Source: UA16 sp002292325
GTDB lineage: Bacteria > Bacteroidota > Bacteroidia > Flavobacteriales_D > Sanyastnellaceae
Direction of reading: 5' to 3'
DNA: 64,000 bases
Assembly (NCBI GenBank): GCA_943788645.1
Contig: CALSRC010000004.1
Coordinates: 1-64,000 of the forward strand
Shown: positions 16,802 to 24,907 of the stretch, in pieces
Numbering within the stretch: position 1 is the first letter of the stretch
How the letters are laid out: the number at the start of each line of letters is the position of its first letter
Notes under the pieces: generated by a model
What the model was told of the DNA's origin: nothing
What the model saw: the letters and a program-made list of their open reading frames with translations, nothing else
Databases searched by the model: none
Translations under genes and position numbers: made by a program

Positions 16802-17143
16802 ATGGCGAATTGGAGCGAAATTGAATTGAAGGAGTTTCGGAAACGTGTCGAAGCGAAACTTGGACTACTCGAAGAAAGAATTGCTGAATACCGGGAATTG
16901 ACTCAACCCATACCACCAGAAAATGCCATTGGTCGCGTGAGTCGAATGGATGCCATCAACAACAGGAGCGTCAATGAGGCCGCACTTCGGACAGCTGAAA
17001 GGCAGAAAGTGGAATTGCTGCGGGCTCTTGAAAGATTGAACGATCAGAAGTTTGGTCTGTGCCATGGATGTGGAGAGAGAATTCCCATTGGCCGGATTCT
17101 ACTCGTCCCTGGTGCGACCCGATGCGTTGCGTGCGCTATTTAG
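16802..17143 (+). CDS. TraR/DksA C4-type zinc finger protein
   Basis: 113 residues. The N-terminal 70 residues are helical and charged (coiled-coil-like), followed by a C4 zinc finger C-x2-C-x17-C-x2-C (CHGCGERIPIGRI...RCVAC). DksA/TraR proteins bind in the RNA polymerase secondary channel and modulate initiation, often with ppGpp. This short form lacks the extended DksA coiled coil with the DxxDxA tip, so polymerase modulation is plausible but not shown. It is divergent from the transaldolase gene across a compact shared promoter region. Confidence 0.85.
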   Translation: MANWSEIELKEFRKRVEAKLGLLEERIAEYRELTQPIPPENAIGRVSRMDAINNRSVNEAALRTAERQKVELLRALERLNDQKFGLCHGCGERIPIGRILLVPGATRCVACAI

Positions 17144-17237
17144 GTCGATTGTTCACAACTGCCATTTATTGTTTGCAACCGAGCATACGAATCGCCTAAA
17201 CCTCGCGTTTAGACCCCTGTGTGGAGAGCGCACTGCT

Positions 17238-17245
17238 TATTTTTG
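17238..17245 (+). promoter_or_regulatory. -7 promoter element upstream of the lipoprotein-sugar transferase pair
   Basis: TATTTTTG is a perfect TAnnTTTG, 30 bases before the lipoprotein ATG at 17276. A perfect six-base inverted repeat (CTAAAC/GTTTAG, 17196-17212) lies about 25 bases upstream and could be an operator, but it has no T run. Confidence 0.45.
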
Positions 17246-17275
17246 CCGTCTTTCCGAACGAACCAAACCGTGCGA

Positions 17276-18160
17276 ATGTTTCAGCAATTCCGATTCACTG
17301 GTACCCTTCATTACGTGGTGGGTTGCATGGTCGTCCTAACACTTCATGGTTGCATCAATTCGTGGGATGGTCCGCCTCATTTTGTTCATATTGAGTCGAT
17401 GCACTTGGAGACTTTGCCCGAGGAAGGTGCTGCGACAGAGCGAATAGAAGAGGTTTGGGTGTATTCAGAAACGGATGTACTGGGTGCATTTCCATTGCCA
17501 GCGGATATTCCGTTGTCCCCAGAACAATTGGGTTCAACGGCTGAGCTGACTTTTTCTGCTGGAATCCGTGCCAATGCAATTAGCTCTACTCGGCAGCCTT
17601 ATCCATTTTATGACGCAATCGTCCTGGAACTTGACCTGGAGTATGGAGGCTCCGATACACTTGATTTGACGATCGGCTACACGGAGCTAACAGAAGTCAC
17701 CGTCGCGGAAGATTTTGAGACGGCCAACCGATTTCAGGAGTCCAACGCCAGTTCAGGCGAAGTCGTACGAACCGAAAACCCCTTGCGGGTTTTGGATGGA
17801 TTGGGCAGTGGAATGATTGTTTTGGATTCAATCCACAACACCGTGATCTCCGCAACCAATGAGCAAGAGTATGACCTCCAATCAAATGGACCGGTTTGGC
17901 TGGAATTGGATTATGCTTGCACCCAGCCATTTTGGATCGGTCTACTCATTAAGAATGCCGTCAATTCGCAACGGGTTCCTATTTTGATTTTGAACTCTAC
18001 GGCTGGGGATCGAAATAAGATTTACCTCGACCTTGGTCCGGTCGTGCGCACGTCACCTGATGCGACCCATTATGAGATCACACTGGATGCTTATTATGAT
18101 GGTTCAGCTGATTCAACCTTTGTTGTTGTAGACAACTTTAAACTCCTTCGTTATCCATGA
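17276..18160 (+). CDS. Hypothetical lipoprotein
   Basis: 294 residues from the ATG at 17276. The signal sequence ends in a lipobox-like LHGC, so the mature protein would be a lipoprotein. The rest is beta-rich with no recognised domain. The strand pattern and the C-terminal DSTFVVVDNFKLLRY resemble carbohydrate-binding-like beta sandwiches, but I cannot assign one. Its last four bases overlap the start of the polyprenyl sugar-phosphate transferase gene (ATGA), so a role at the envelope or in polysaccharide synthesis is plausible from context only. An in-frame GTG at 17219 gives no better signal peptide. Confidence 0.75.
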   Translation: MFQQFRFTGTLHYVVGCMVVLTLHGCINSWDGPPHFVHIESMHLETLPEEGAATERIEEVWVYSETDVLGAFPLPADIPLSPEQLGSTAELTFSAGIRANAISSTRQPYPFYDAIVLELDLEYGGSDTLDLTIGYTELTEVTVAEDFETANRFQESNASSGEVVRTENPLRVLDGLGSGMIVLDSIHNTVISATNEQEYDLQSNGPVWLELDYACTQPFWIGLLIKNAVNSQRVPILILNSTAGDRNKIYLDLGPVVRTSPDATHYEITLDAYYDGSADSTFVVVDNFKLLRYP

Positions 18161-19569
18161 ATAGAAGGGGATTGATTCTGGCATATTTAGTCGCAGACTG
18201 GCTGAGTGCAGCAGCGTCGTGGACTCTCTTGTTTGTTTATCGCAAGGTGATGTTTGAACAAAGCACTTGGTCGGACTGGCCTTCTTGTTTTGACGATCAA
18301 CGCTATTCACTCGGGTTGGCCATCATTCCTGTTTTTTGGTGGGGAATGCATGCGCTCGCTGGAATGTATTTAAAACCGTTGAAGAGGCACCGAATATTGG
18401 AAATAGGGCAAGTGACTTGGACCACGTTACTCGGCGTGATGGTGCTCTTTTTTGCCCTTCTTCTCGACGATGCGATTGTTTCGTACAAGCAGTACTATGC
18501 GTCGCTAAGCGTACTTCTTGTTGGGCATTGGACGTTTACATTGTTTGGCCGATTGGTCATTACGACCCGCACGGTGAAGAAAATTCATTCTGGGGAATGG
18601 AGTTTTCCCACCCTGGTCATTGGTGGCAATGAACGTGCGGTCAAGACGATAGAGGAAATCAATGGATTGCGTAAGCATCCGGGCTATGCTTTCAAGGGAT
18701 TCATCCAAGCCAATGGCGCAGATACATCCTTGGATCAATTCATGCCCAATCTTGGTAAGGTGGATCGCCTAGAAGCGGTCATTCAATCCCATGAGATTGA
18801 AGAGGTGATTATCGCTATTGGGTCCGGTGATCACGCCATTCTTGAGTCTGTCTTGAATGTTTTGGAAGGCCTACCCGTTGAGGTCCGAATCATTCCGGAC
18901 ATCTACGATATCTTGAGTGGATCCGTCAGAATGTCAAGCATTTACGGAGCGCCACTCATCGAAATTGATCGCCAAATCATGCCGCAGTGGCAACGCTCGT
19001 TGAAACGCGTCTTGGACTGGGTCATTTCTTCATTGGCCTTGATCCTACTCCTCCCCGTTTTTGCCTTGATAGGATTGGCGGTGCTGCTTTCGAGCAAGGG
19101 CCCGGTGTTTTTTCTCCAAGAGCGAATAGGCTGGCATGGAAGACCGTTCAAAATCATCAAGTTTAGAACCATGGTGTTGGACGCAGAAAAATCAGGTCCT
19201 CAATTGAGTCGTTCGGATGACCCTCGAATCACCCGTGTGGGAAAATTCCTAAGAAAATCAAGGTTGGATGAATTGCCACAATTCTTCAACGTCCTCAAAG
19301 GGGATATGTCGCTCGTAGGGCCCCGGCCAGAGCGCAGCCATTTCATTTCTAAAATCATGGAACGGGCGCCTCACTACCGCCACCTTCAAAAGGTGCGACC
19401 GGGCATTACCTCGTGGGGACAAGTGAAATATGGATATGCGGAAAATGTAGATCAAATGATTCAAAGGTTGCGGTTTGACTTGATTTACATTGAGAACATG
19501 TCCGTGGCCCTCGATTTTAAGATTCTGTTTTATACCGTCATCACAGTCCTTCGTGGTCGAGGTAAGTGA
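18157..19569 (+). CDS. Polyprenyl glycosylphosphotransferase (WbaP/exopolysaccharide initiating sugar transferase)
   Basis: 470 residues. The N-terminal part has about four membrane segments, followed by a Rossmann-like region (TLVIGGNERAVKTIEEI) and a further hydrophobic segment near residue 290. The C-terminal catalytic domain carries KRVLDW, PVFFLQERIGWHGRPF, IKFRTM, RKSRLDELPQFFNVLKGDMS and LVGPRPER. This family transfers a sugar-1-phosphate to undecaprenyl phosphate, the first step of exopolysaccharide or O-antigen assembly at the inner membrane. The rest of a polysaccharide cluster is not nearby. It is translationally coupled to the preceding lipoprotein gene. Confidence 0.94.
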   Translation: MNRRGLILAYLVADWLSAAASWTLLFVYRKVMFEQSTWSDWPSCFDDQRYSLGLAIIPVFWWGMHALAGMYLKPLKRHRILEIGQVTWTTLLGVMVLFFALLLDDAIVSYKQYYASLSVLLVGHWTFTLFGRLVITTRTVKKIHSGEWSFPTLVIGGNERAVKTIEEINGLRKHPGYAFKGFIQANGADTSLDQFMPNLGKVDRLEAVIQSHEIEEVIIAIGSGDHAILESVLNVLEGLPVEVRIIPDIYDILSGSVRMSSIYGAPLIEIDRQIMPQWQRSLKRVLDWVISSLALILLLPVFALIGLAVLLSSKGPVFFLQERIGWHGRPFKIIKFRTMVLDAEKSGPQLSRSDDPRITRVGKFLRKSRLDELPQFFNVLKGDMSLVGPRPERSHFISKIMERAPHYRHLQKVRPGITSWGQVKYGYAENVDQMIQRLRFDLIYIENMSVALDFKILFYTVITVLRGRGK

Positions 19570-19612
19570 GTATTTAGTCTGTTTAATACTGTTTTTGGGC
19601 GATATTTAAGGC

Positions 19613-20791
19613 ATGAATCGCCTCATCCTTTTGCGGGTCACTTTTCATTCCTTTTTGGTTCTACTCGCAGGAGGGGGTTGCACGCCTGCATCAGCCCAAG
19701 AGATTCAAGGATTCGGGGCGATTCCTCAAAGGGTGTCGGCTGCACAAAACTTGATGCTCGAGAATGTCGGTTTTTACCTGGACGGTGCGGTGGAAATCGA
19801 TTTAGATCAAGGTGTGGTTGATTGGAAGGAGTCCGAAAGAGACGTGTTGAAGCAGGTGACGCGCATTGTGCGACAGGTAGGAGAACTTCAAGCCATTGAC
19901 GGTTTGATACAGGAGGTGGCTTTCTCTAGTGAGGTTGCAGCCTTGATTCATCACGTCAATGAATTGACCATCCACGATTTGAGGCATTGGAGAATGGCTG
20001 ATGGGTTGAGCGAAAGCGAGCAATGGTACGTTATGGTGCAGACTGCTGTGGATGAATTGAAAATGCAAATCGCGATTGAATTGAAGTACCGGGTGAATGG
20101 AGCGCTTTTTGAGCAATTAGAAAATGCGTTGCGTGAGGTTAGGGAATTGAGTGATGCGGAAAATGAATGGCTGAAAGTCGACGCAGAGGCGGCGCTACCG
20201 ATCACGGACTGGACGCTTTCCGATGGGTCATCTGCCGCACTTTCTGAAGAGGACGGTTCAAGCTGGTTTGGTCGGGGGGAGAGAGAGCATACCATTTTGG
20301 GACAGGGAAATCAAGAGGTTTACTTAGCGAGTATGCTGGAGCGCGTAGTTCAATTGTTGGAACAACAGGACGGTCGACTGCGTGCATTGGAATCTGGCAT
20401 GCCTCGAACAGTACCCAACGAGTCTCTGCTGCCTTCAGTGCTTTCTGACACCCGACTTATGAATCTGAGGCTCCCTGAATTCATTGACGTCACCTTTTAC
20501 TCAGGTTCCTTCAAACTCGGACTGAACGCTCAGCTTCAACTCAATGAGGTGATTGAATTGATGGGGAGGTATCCCCAGCTGAGGGTGGTTTGTACCGGAT
20601 ACGCCGACTTGCAAGGAGAGCGGTTATCGAATTTGGCTCTCTCGAGAAACCGCGCTGTTGCAGTTCGTTCGTATGTGCTTCAGAGTGGTGTCAATGCAGA
20701 ACGCGTACTTTTAAATTACTTCGGAGAGGAGCGAGCACAGACTGCCGGAGCACCTGATCGCCGGGTGGAAGTACGTTTTTTCGTCAATTGA
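19613..20791 (+). CDS. OmpA-family protein
   Basis: 392 residues with a signal peptide (cleavage probably after ASAQ). The middle (residues 30-250) is helical with a short coiled-coil-like stretch near YLASMLERVVQLLEQQ. The C-terminal 115 residues are an OmpA-like peptidoglycan-binding domain (VTFYSGSFKLGLNAQLQLNEV, TGYADLQGE, NLALSRNRAVAVRSYVL, APDRRVEVRF). It probably anchors something to the cell wall in the periplasm. The N-terminal part is not a beta barrel and I do not recognise it. It follows the sugar transferase by 43 bases. Confidence 0.85.
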   Translation: MNRLILLRVTFHSFLVLLAGGGCTPASAQEIQGFGAIPQRVSAAQNLMLENVGFYLDGAVEIDLDQGVVDWKESERDVLKQVTRIVRQVGELQAIDGLIQEVAFSSEVAALIHHVNELTIHDLRHWRMADGLSESEQWYVMVQTAVDELKMQIAIELKYRVNGALFEQLENALREVRELSDAENEWLKVDAEAALPITDWTLSDGSSAALSEEDGSSWFGRGEREHTILGQGNQEVYLASMLERVVQLLEQQDGRLRALESGMPRTVPNESLLPSVLSDTRLMNLRLPEFIDVTFYSGSFKLGLNAQLQLNEVIELMGRYPQLRVVCTGYADLQGERLSNLALSRNRAVAVRSYVLQSGVNAERVLLNYFGEERAQTAGAPDRRVEVRFFVN

Positions 20792-20840
20792 TGGGAGGCA
20801 AGCAGGTTTTTAGAGAACTTTGCATTCGAACGGTTTTTGA

Positions 20841-21461
20841 ATGAAGCTCATCTGCATCGGACGTAATTACGCGGATCACGCGAAAGAATTGGGGAATAGC
20901 GTTCCGAAGGAGCCGTTATTTTTTTTGAAACCCGATAGTTCAATTTTGCCGCATCGGCATCCCTTTTACATCCCGGAATGGACCCAGGAATTGCACTATG
21001 AAGTCGAGCTTTTGGTCCGCATCACTCGGAATGGTAAATCCATAGCTTCGGAATTTGCACATCGATACTACGATGATATTTCCTTGGGGATTGACTTTAC
21101 TGCGAGGGATATACAGGCCGCGGCCAAAGCGCAAGGTCATCCGTGGGAAAAGGCCAAGGCTTTTGATGGCTCAGCGGTGGTCAGTCGTGAATGGATGCCC
21201 AAAAATAAATGGGCTGAAGGTTGGGAGCAGGTTCCGTTCGAGTTGAAAAAGAATGGCAGAACAGTCCAGTCGACTACGGCTGAATCAATGCTCTTTCACG
21301 TTGACGAGTTGATTGCCCACGTTTCTAAGTTTATGACCCTTAAAATGGGTGACATCTTTTTTACGGGCACCCCCTCCGGTGTAGGCCCTGTGGAAGACGG
21401 AGATGTTCTTGAAGGCACATTGGACGGAGCACAAATGTTCAGGGTCCAAGTTCATGGCTAG
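20841..21461 (+). CDS. Fumarylacetoacetate hydrolase family protein (FAHD1/acylpyruvase-like)
   Basis: 206 residues starting MKLICIGRNYADHAKELGN, the compact single-domain FAH form. Metal ligands appear in LHYEVELLV (two Glu) and GIDFTARD (Asp). KAFDGSAV and GDIFFTGTPSGVGPV are family motifs. Relatives hydrolyse acylpyruvates or decarboxylate oxaloacetate. The last eight bases overlap the shikimate kinase gene in another frame. Confidence 0.92.
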   Translation: MKLICIGRNYADHAKELGNSVPKEPLFFLKPDSSILPHRHPFYIPEWTQELHYEVELLVRITRNGKSIASEFAHRYYDDISLGIDFTARDIQAAAKAQGHPWEKAKAFDGSAVVSREWMPKNKWAEGWEQVPFELKKNGRTVQSTTAESMLFHVDELIAHVSKFMTLKMGDIFFTGTPSGVGPVEDGDVLEGTLDGAQMFRVQVHG

Positions 21462-21972
21462 GCAAGTTTTTTTCATTGGATACATGGGAGCCGGGAAGTC
21501 GACGGCTGCCTCCCTGTTGGGTGCGTTCGCTGGCGTGGCTGTCGCAGACATGGACGCTATGATTTCAACAAGAATGGGCCTGTCAGTTCGGCGCATTTTC
21601 GAATCACATGGTGAGGCAGGTTTCCGTAAAATAGAAAATGAAATATTCGCGGAAGTTGCTGGAAATCCAGCATTTCCTATTGTCGCTTGTGGAGGAGGTT
21701 TACCATGTTCACCTGTTAATTGGGATACGATGCACTCCCAGCGCGGTTTCGTAATTTGGTTGGACCCTGCATTGGAGACCCTGTTTGCCCGGTTGCAAGC
21801 GGATCGTTCTCGTCCACTGCTTCTAGACGGCGATGAGCTTAAAGAACAGGAAGCAATTCGAGCCCATCACGCAGAGCGTAGTCGGTGCTATCAAAATTGC
21901 GATGAAAGGTTTTCTGGCGATATCGATAGCGACGCTCTGCAACGCTGGACTAATCAGCTGCGCTCAACCTGA
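21454..21972 (+). CDS. aroK: Shikimate kinase
   Basis: 172 residues from the ATG at 21454, eight bases inside the upstream FAH gene; the upstream extension to 21403 is not needed. The enzyme phosphorylates shikimate with ATP in aromatic synthesis. Walker A GYMGAGKST, DMDAMI for substrate binding, CGGGLPC, and the lid RLQADRSRPLL are all present. It converges with the phosphoribosyltransferase gene, 17 bases apart. Confidence 0.95.
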   Translation: MARQVFFIGYMGAGKSTAASLLGAFAGVAVADMDAMISTRMGLSVRRIFESHGEAGFRKIENEIFAEVAGNPAFPIVACGGGLPCSPVNWDTMHSQRGFVIWLDPALETLFARLQADRSRPLLLDGDELKEQEAIRAHHAERSRCYQNCDERFSGDIDSDALQRWTNQLRST

Positions 21973-21989
21973 TCGCAAACTTCCATGCG

Positions 21990-22502
21990 TTAGTCGTGCA
22001 AAACGGCTTCGTCCGATGGACTTGATCGGTCTGCAAGACGCACTTCGATGTGTTCTTTCAGGTTGGTGCTCAGGCTCAGCCCGCAGAAGTCGGCCCGAAC
22101 CGGGAATGAACGGTGAATTCGATCAATCAAAACAGCCGTTGCGACGCGTTGCGGACCGGAATTCAAAATATGATGCACAGCATACATAAGCGTCTTGCCT
22201 GAATTCAAAACGTCATCCACAACAATGACATGTTGGTTTTTCAAGGACGTCATTTCGCAGGTCAGTGTTATGGGGCTGTCCAACGGGGCCGTTTTGTTTA
22301 GTTTCAGGGTTGAGGCATGAACCTTGCAACCGCCGATTTCTGCGACAATAGCGCCCAAGCGTTTGCCCATTGGTTCTCCGTTTCCAGCAATGGAAACCAA
22401 ATGCAATTCCGGGAATTTGTGAAATTCCTCTAGAATTTGTCGCGCGATGCGCTGGAGTTTTCGTTCGATTTGTTCGGATTCGAGAATACGGGTGCTGCTC
22501 AT
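21990..22502 (-). CDS. Phosphoribosyltransferase (PyrR-like)
   Basis: 170 residues from the ATG at 22502. The PRPP-binding loop VIVVDDVLNSGKTL is followed by a C-terminal ADFCGLSLSTNLKEHIEVRL, as in PyrR-type and uracil/hypoxanthine phosphoribosyltransferases. PyrR proteins regulate pyrimidine operons by RNA binding in Gram-positives; in Bacteroidota such proteins are simply annotated as phosphoribosyltransferases, and the base specificity here is open. It lies 25 bases downstream of rlmD on the same strand and is probably co-transcribed. Confidence 0.85.
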   Translation of the reverse strand: MSSTRILESEQIERKLQRIARQILEEFHKFPELHLVSIAGNGEPMGKRLGAIVAEIGGCKVHASTLKLNKTAPLDSPITLTCEMTSLKNQHVIVVDDVLNSGKTLMYAVHHILNSGPQRVATAVLIDRIHRSFPVRADFCGLSLSTNLKEHIEVRLADRSSPSDEAVLHD

Positions 22503-22527
22503 GCTGTTGCGGTTCAGTTGATGCGGT

Positions 22528-23985
22528 TCAAAGTTGGACCGTTTTTTCGAATACTCCAATTGCTTCCACGTGGGCCGTATGAGGAAACTGATCCACGAAC
22601 TTCAGTTTGATCAATTGGTATCCAAATTCGTTCAGTGTTGCGATATCACGGGCTTGGGTTGCAGGATTGCAAGAAATATAAACGAGGCGTTCTGCATCGA
22701 GTCGAATGACTTTGCGGAGCGTCTTCGGTGAGATACCAGCTCGCGGGGGGTCTAAAACGATGGTTTGGATTTTTCCTTTGTACGCTGGGTATTCAAGGAG
22801 AAATTTCCCGACATCTGCGGCGTAAAATTCCACATTGGAAATGTCATTTTTCGCCGCATTTTTCTTCGCATCAATGATGGCTTGCTCCACAATGTCGACC
22901 CCGATGATTTTTCGACCTGAGGCGCGCGCCAATAATTGTGCGATCGTGCCTGTGCCACAAAACAGGTCCATGATCAATTTGTCCTGATTCGAATCCGTAT
23001 CGATGGCTGCCATCGCTTCATTTACCGCCTCATCGTACAAACGCTCTGCGCTGGCAGGATTGGTTTGGAAAAAGCTTGCCATTTCCACATCAAAATCTAA
23101 TCCATGCAGTTTCTCGGTGACAAAAGGTTCTCCAAAAATACAGCTGCTGTTTCCAGCTCGGGCCTCGACGCGTTCTCCCTTGTCGTCATTGATGGTATGC
23201 AAAATGCCCTGCAATCGGTCGCCAAATCGATCGGTCATCGCTTGAATGAATGCAGCAGTGGGAAAAGAAGGCAATCCATCCGAAGATGTAACCAAGTTGA
23301 AGAGCAATCGCTGACTCGCTATGCTTTTACGAACCACCAAAAACCGAAAGAATCCCTCTCTTTTTGGCGGATGCCAAGCCGGGAGTCCAGTTTGTTCGAA
23401 CCACAAGCGCAGCCACTTCATGGCGTTTTCAACATCCGCATCGAATAGCCCAGAATCACCTTCTAGATTTTCGATTGCCCACCATGTCCCTCGTCGCTTA
23501 AACCCCAGTCCAAATCCATCTATTTTCTCGTTGCTGGCTGGCTCGTGTATGATGGATGAAAAACTATACTCCATCTTGTTGCGATAATGCCAGTGTGATG
23601 GGGAAGCAATCAGTCCTTGATAACATTCTTGAATGTCCTCAACTCCGCCAATTCGCTCGTACAGATCGAGAGAGGTTTTCTCCTTTAGGGTATGCTGTAT
23701 GGCGATGGGCAGATGTGCATAAGGAGCGCCAGGAATTTCCTGATATGGGATAGAAACTTCTTCCGGCGCGCGTTGAATGACATCTTCCAGTTTGCATTCG
23801 GCATACTTGGACTTGCACTTGGAAACACGCGCTCGGACTTGCTGGCCGGGTATGGCGTTTTGAACGAATACCACAAAAGGCCCACGCTCCGTTTGAAGCC
23901 GAGCAATGCCCTTGCCTCCATGGGCGATGTCCTCGATGTTCAGGGTGAGAACTTCGTTTTTTCGGAATAATCGTTCTTTTCGCAC
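22528..23985 (-). CDS. rlmD: 23S rRNA (uracil-C5)-methyltransferase RlmD-type
   Basis: 485 residues from a GTG at 23985. The order is: a TRAM domain (NEVLTLNIEDIAHGGKGIARL), then a Cys-bearing segment (SKCKSKYAECKLEDV) in which the iron-sulfur cluster of RlmD would be expected, a SAM-binding DLFCGTGTIAQLLA, and the catalytic region LDPPRAGIS...YISCNPATQARD with the nucleophilic Cys. The frame is open to an ATG at 24105, but that would overlap the divergent exonuclease gene; the GTG begins at the family start and has a perfect TACTTTTG element five bases upstream. Assignment to RlmD rather than the related RlmCD is by general similarity. Confidence 0.9.
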   Translation of the reverse strand: MRKERLFRKNEVLTLNIEDIAHGGKGIARLQTERGPFVVFVQNAIPGQQVRARVSKCKSKYAECKLEDVIQRAPEEVSIPYQEIPGAPYAHLPIAIQHTLKEKTSLDLYERIGGVEDIQECYQGLIASPSHWHYRNKMEYSFSSIIHEPASNEKIDGFGLGFKRRGTWWAIENLEGDSGLFDADVENAMKWLRLWFEQTGLPAWHPPKREGFFRFLVVRKSIASQRLLFNLVTSSDGLPSFPTAAFIQAMTDRFGDRLQGILHTINDDKGERVEARAGNSSCIFGEPFVTEKLHGLDFDVEMASFFQTNPASAERLYDEAVNEAMAAIDTDSNQDKLIMDLFCGTGTIAQLLARASGRKIIGVDIVEQAIIDAKKNAAKNDISNVEFYAADVGKFLLEYPAYKGKIQTIVLDPPRAGISPKTLRKVIRLDAERLVYISCNPATQARDIATLNEFGYQLIKLKFVDQFPHTAHVEAIGVFEKTVQL

Positions 23986-23990
23986 GGAGG

Positions 23991-23998
23991 CAAAAGTA
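23991..23998 (-). promoter_or_regulatory. -7 promoter element of rlmD
   Basis: The minus strand reads TACTTTTG (perfect TAnnTTTG), ending five bases before the GTG start at 23985. It supports the GTG over the upstream ATGs. Confidence 0.5.
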
Positions 23999-24025
23999 CT
24001 TCCGAACGCGCGGTATATTGCGAAC

Positions 24026-24907
24026 ATGTTGGAATGCAGCCAAAATAAATCGACAGGTGTGTACGGAATCGCAAGGGCCTGGATCATGGCTTTCAGTTTT
24101 GGCATTCCCTTGCTCGCTTATGGGCAGGGATTGCCAGAGTTGTCCTTCGGAACGTTCAATGTGCGCTACGATAATCCTCAAGACACGCTCGAATGGAGTG
24201 AGCGTCGCAACGAGGTGGCCCTTGCCGTTCGATATTTTGATCTTGTCGCTTTGCAGGAGGTGCTTCCCAATCAATGGGCTGATTTGAGGACCCGCATGCC
24301 TCAGCATGAATCGTTCGGATTGGGTCGAAATGCGGATGGAACAGGTGAAGCTTGTCCGGTCTTTTGGAACCGCGATCGCTTTGATTTTTTGAAGGGTGAT
24401 GTTCGTTGGTTATCCCTTAACCCAAATCAGCCGGGGAGTGTAGGGTGGGATGCCGATTTGCCTCGAATCGCTACGGTGGTTTTGTTATTTGATCGGCAGC
24501 GTAAACAAACCGTTCGCATCGTGAATACCCATTGGTCGCATGTAGGACCTGAAGCGCGAATGAATGCCGCGGCCTTGATCGCGGGTTGGAGTGGATGGGA
24601 TTCGGATGAATCACAGGACTTGATTTTGGTTTCTGGTGATTTTAATGCGGAAGAGGAGCGACCTGAAATTCGCTCATTGCTCGATTTGGCAGGTTTACAA
24701 GACACGTATCACACGACGAACTACCGCTGCCGAAAAGCATTTGGGACGTTCACGACCTTTTTGCCAGAGAACCTAGCAAATGCGACACGCATTGATTACA
24801 TCTTTTACAGGGGTGATGTCGAGGTGGATTGGGTATGTGCAGATGAGGTGATCAAATATGGCGTCTACATCTCCGATCACATGCCATATCACGCCATCTT
24901 TAAATGA
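24026..24907 (+). CDS. Endonuclease/exonuclease/phosphatase family protein, secreted
   Basis: 293 residues. The N-terminus holds a hydrophobic signal-like stretch (WIMAFSFGIPLLAYGQG), so the protein is probably exported; a shorter start at 24086 is possible. Family motifs in order: GTFNVRYDN, ALQEVLPNQW (metal-binding Glu), NTHWSH, VSGDFNAEE, RIDYIF and SDHMPYHAIF (catalytic His). Members include nucleases and phosphodiesterases, and the substrate is open. TATATTGC, a weak -7 match, ends four bases before the ATG at 24026. The last four bases overlap the transporter start (ATGA). Confidence 0.88.
   Translation: MLECSQNKSTGVYGIARAWIMAFSFGIPLLAYGQGLPELSFGTFNVRYDNPQDTLEWSERRNEVALAVRYFDLVALQEVLPNQWADLRTRMPQHESFGLGRNADGTGEACPVFWNRDRFDFLKGDVRWLSLNPNQPGSVGWDADLPRIATVVLLFDRQRKQTVRIVNTHWSHVGPEARMNAAALIAGWSGWDSDESQDLILVSGDFNAEEERPEIRSLLDLAGLQDTYHTTNYRCRKAFGTFTTFLPENLANATRIDYIFYRGDVEVDWVCADEVIKYGVYISDHMPYHAIFK

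Noticed and set aside
17196..17212. Inverted repeat CTAAAC/GTTTAG considered as terminator of the DksA/TraR-type gene
   Set aside because: Short stem with no T run on either strand; noted only as a possible operator.
19577..19592. CTGTTTAATACTG upstream of the OmpA-like gene, similar to the TTTGTTTAA half-site
   Set aside because: No inverted partner at 13 bases, so it does not fit the operator model.
23639..24307. 222-codon minus-strand frame overlapping rlmD and the exonuclease gene
   Set aside because: Two recognised genes occupy this stretch in other frames.
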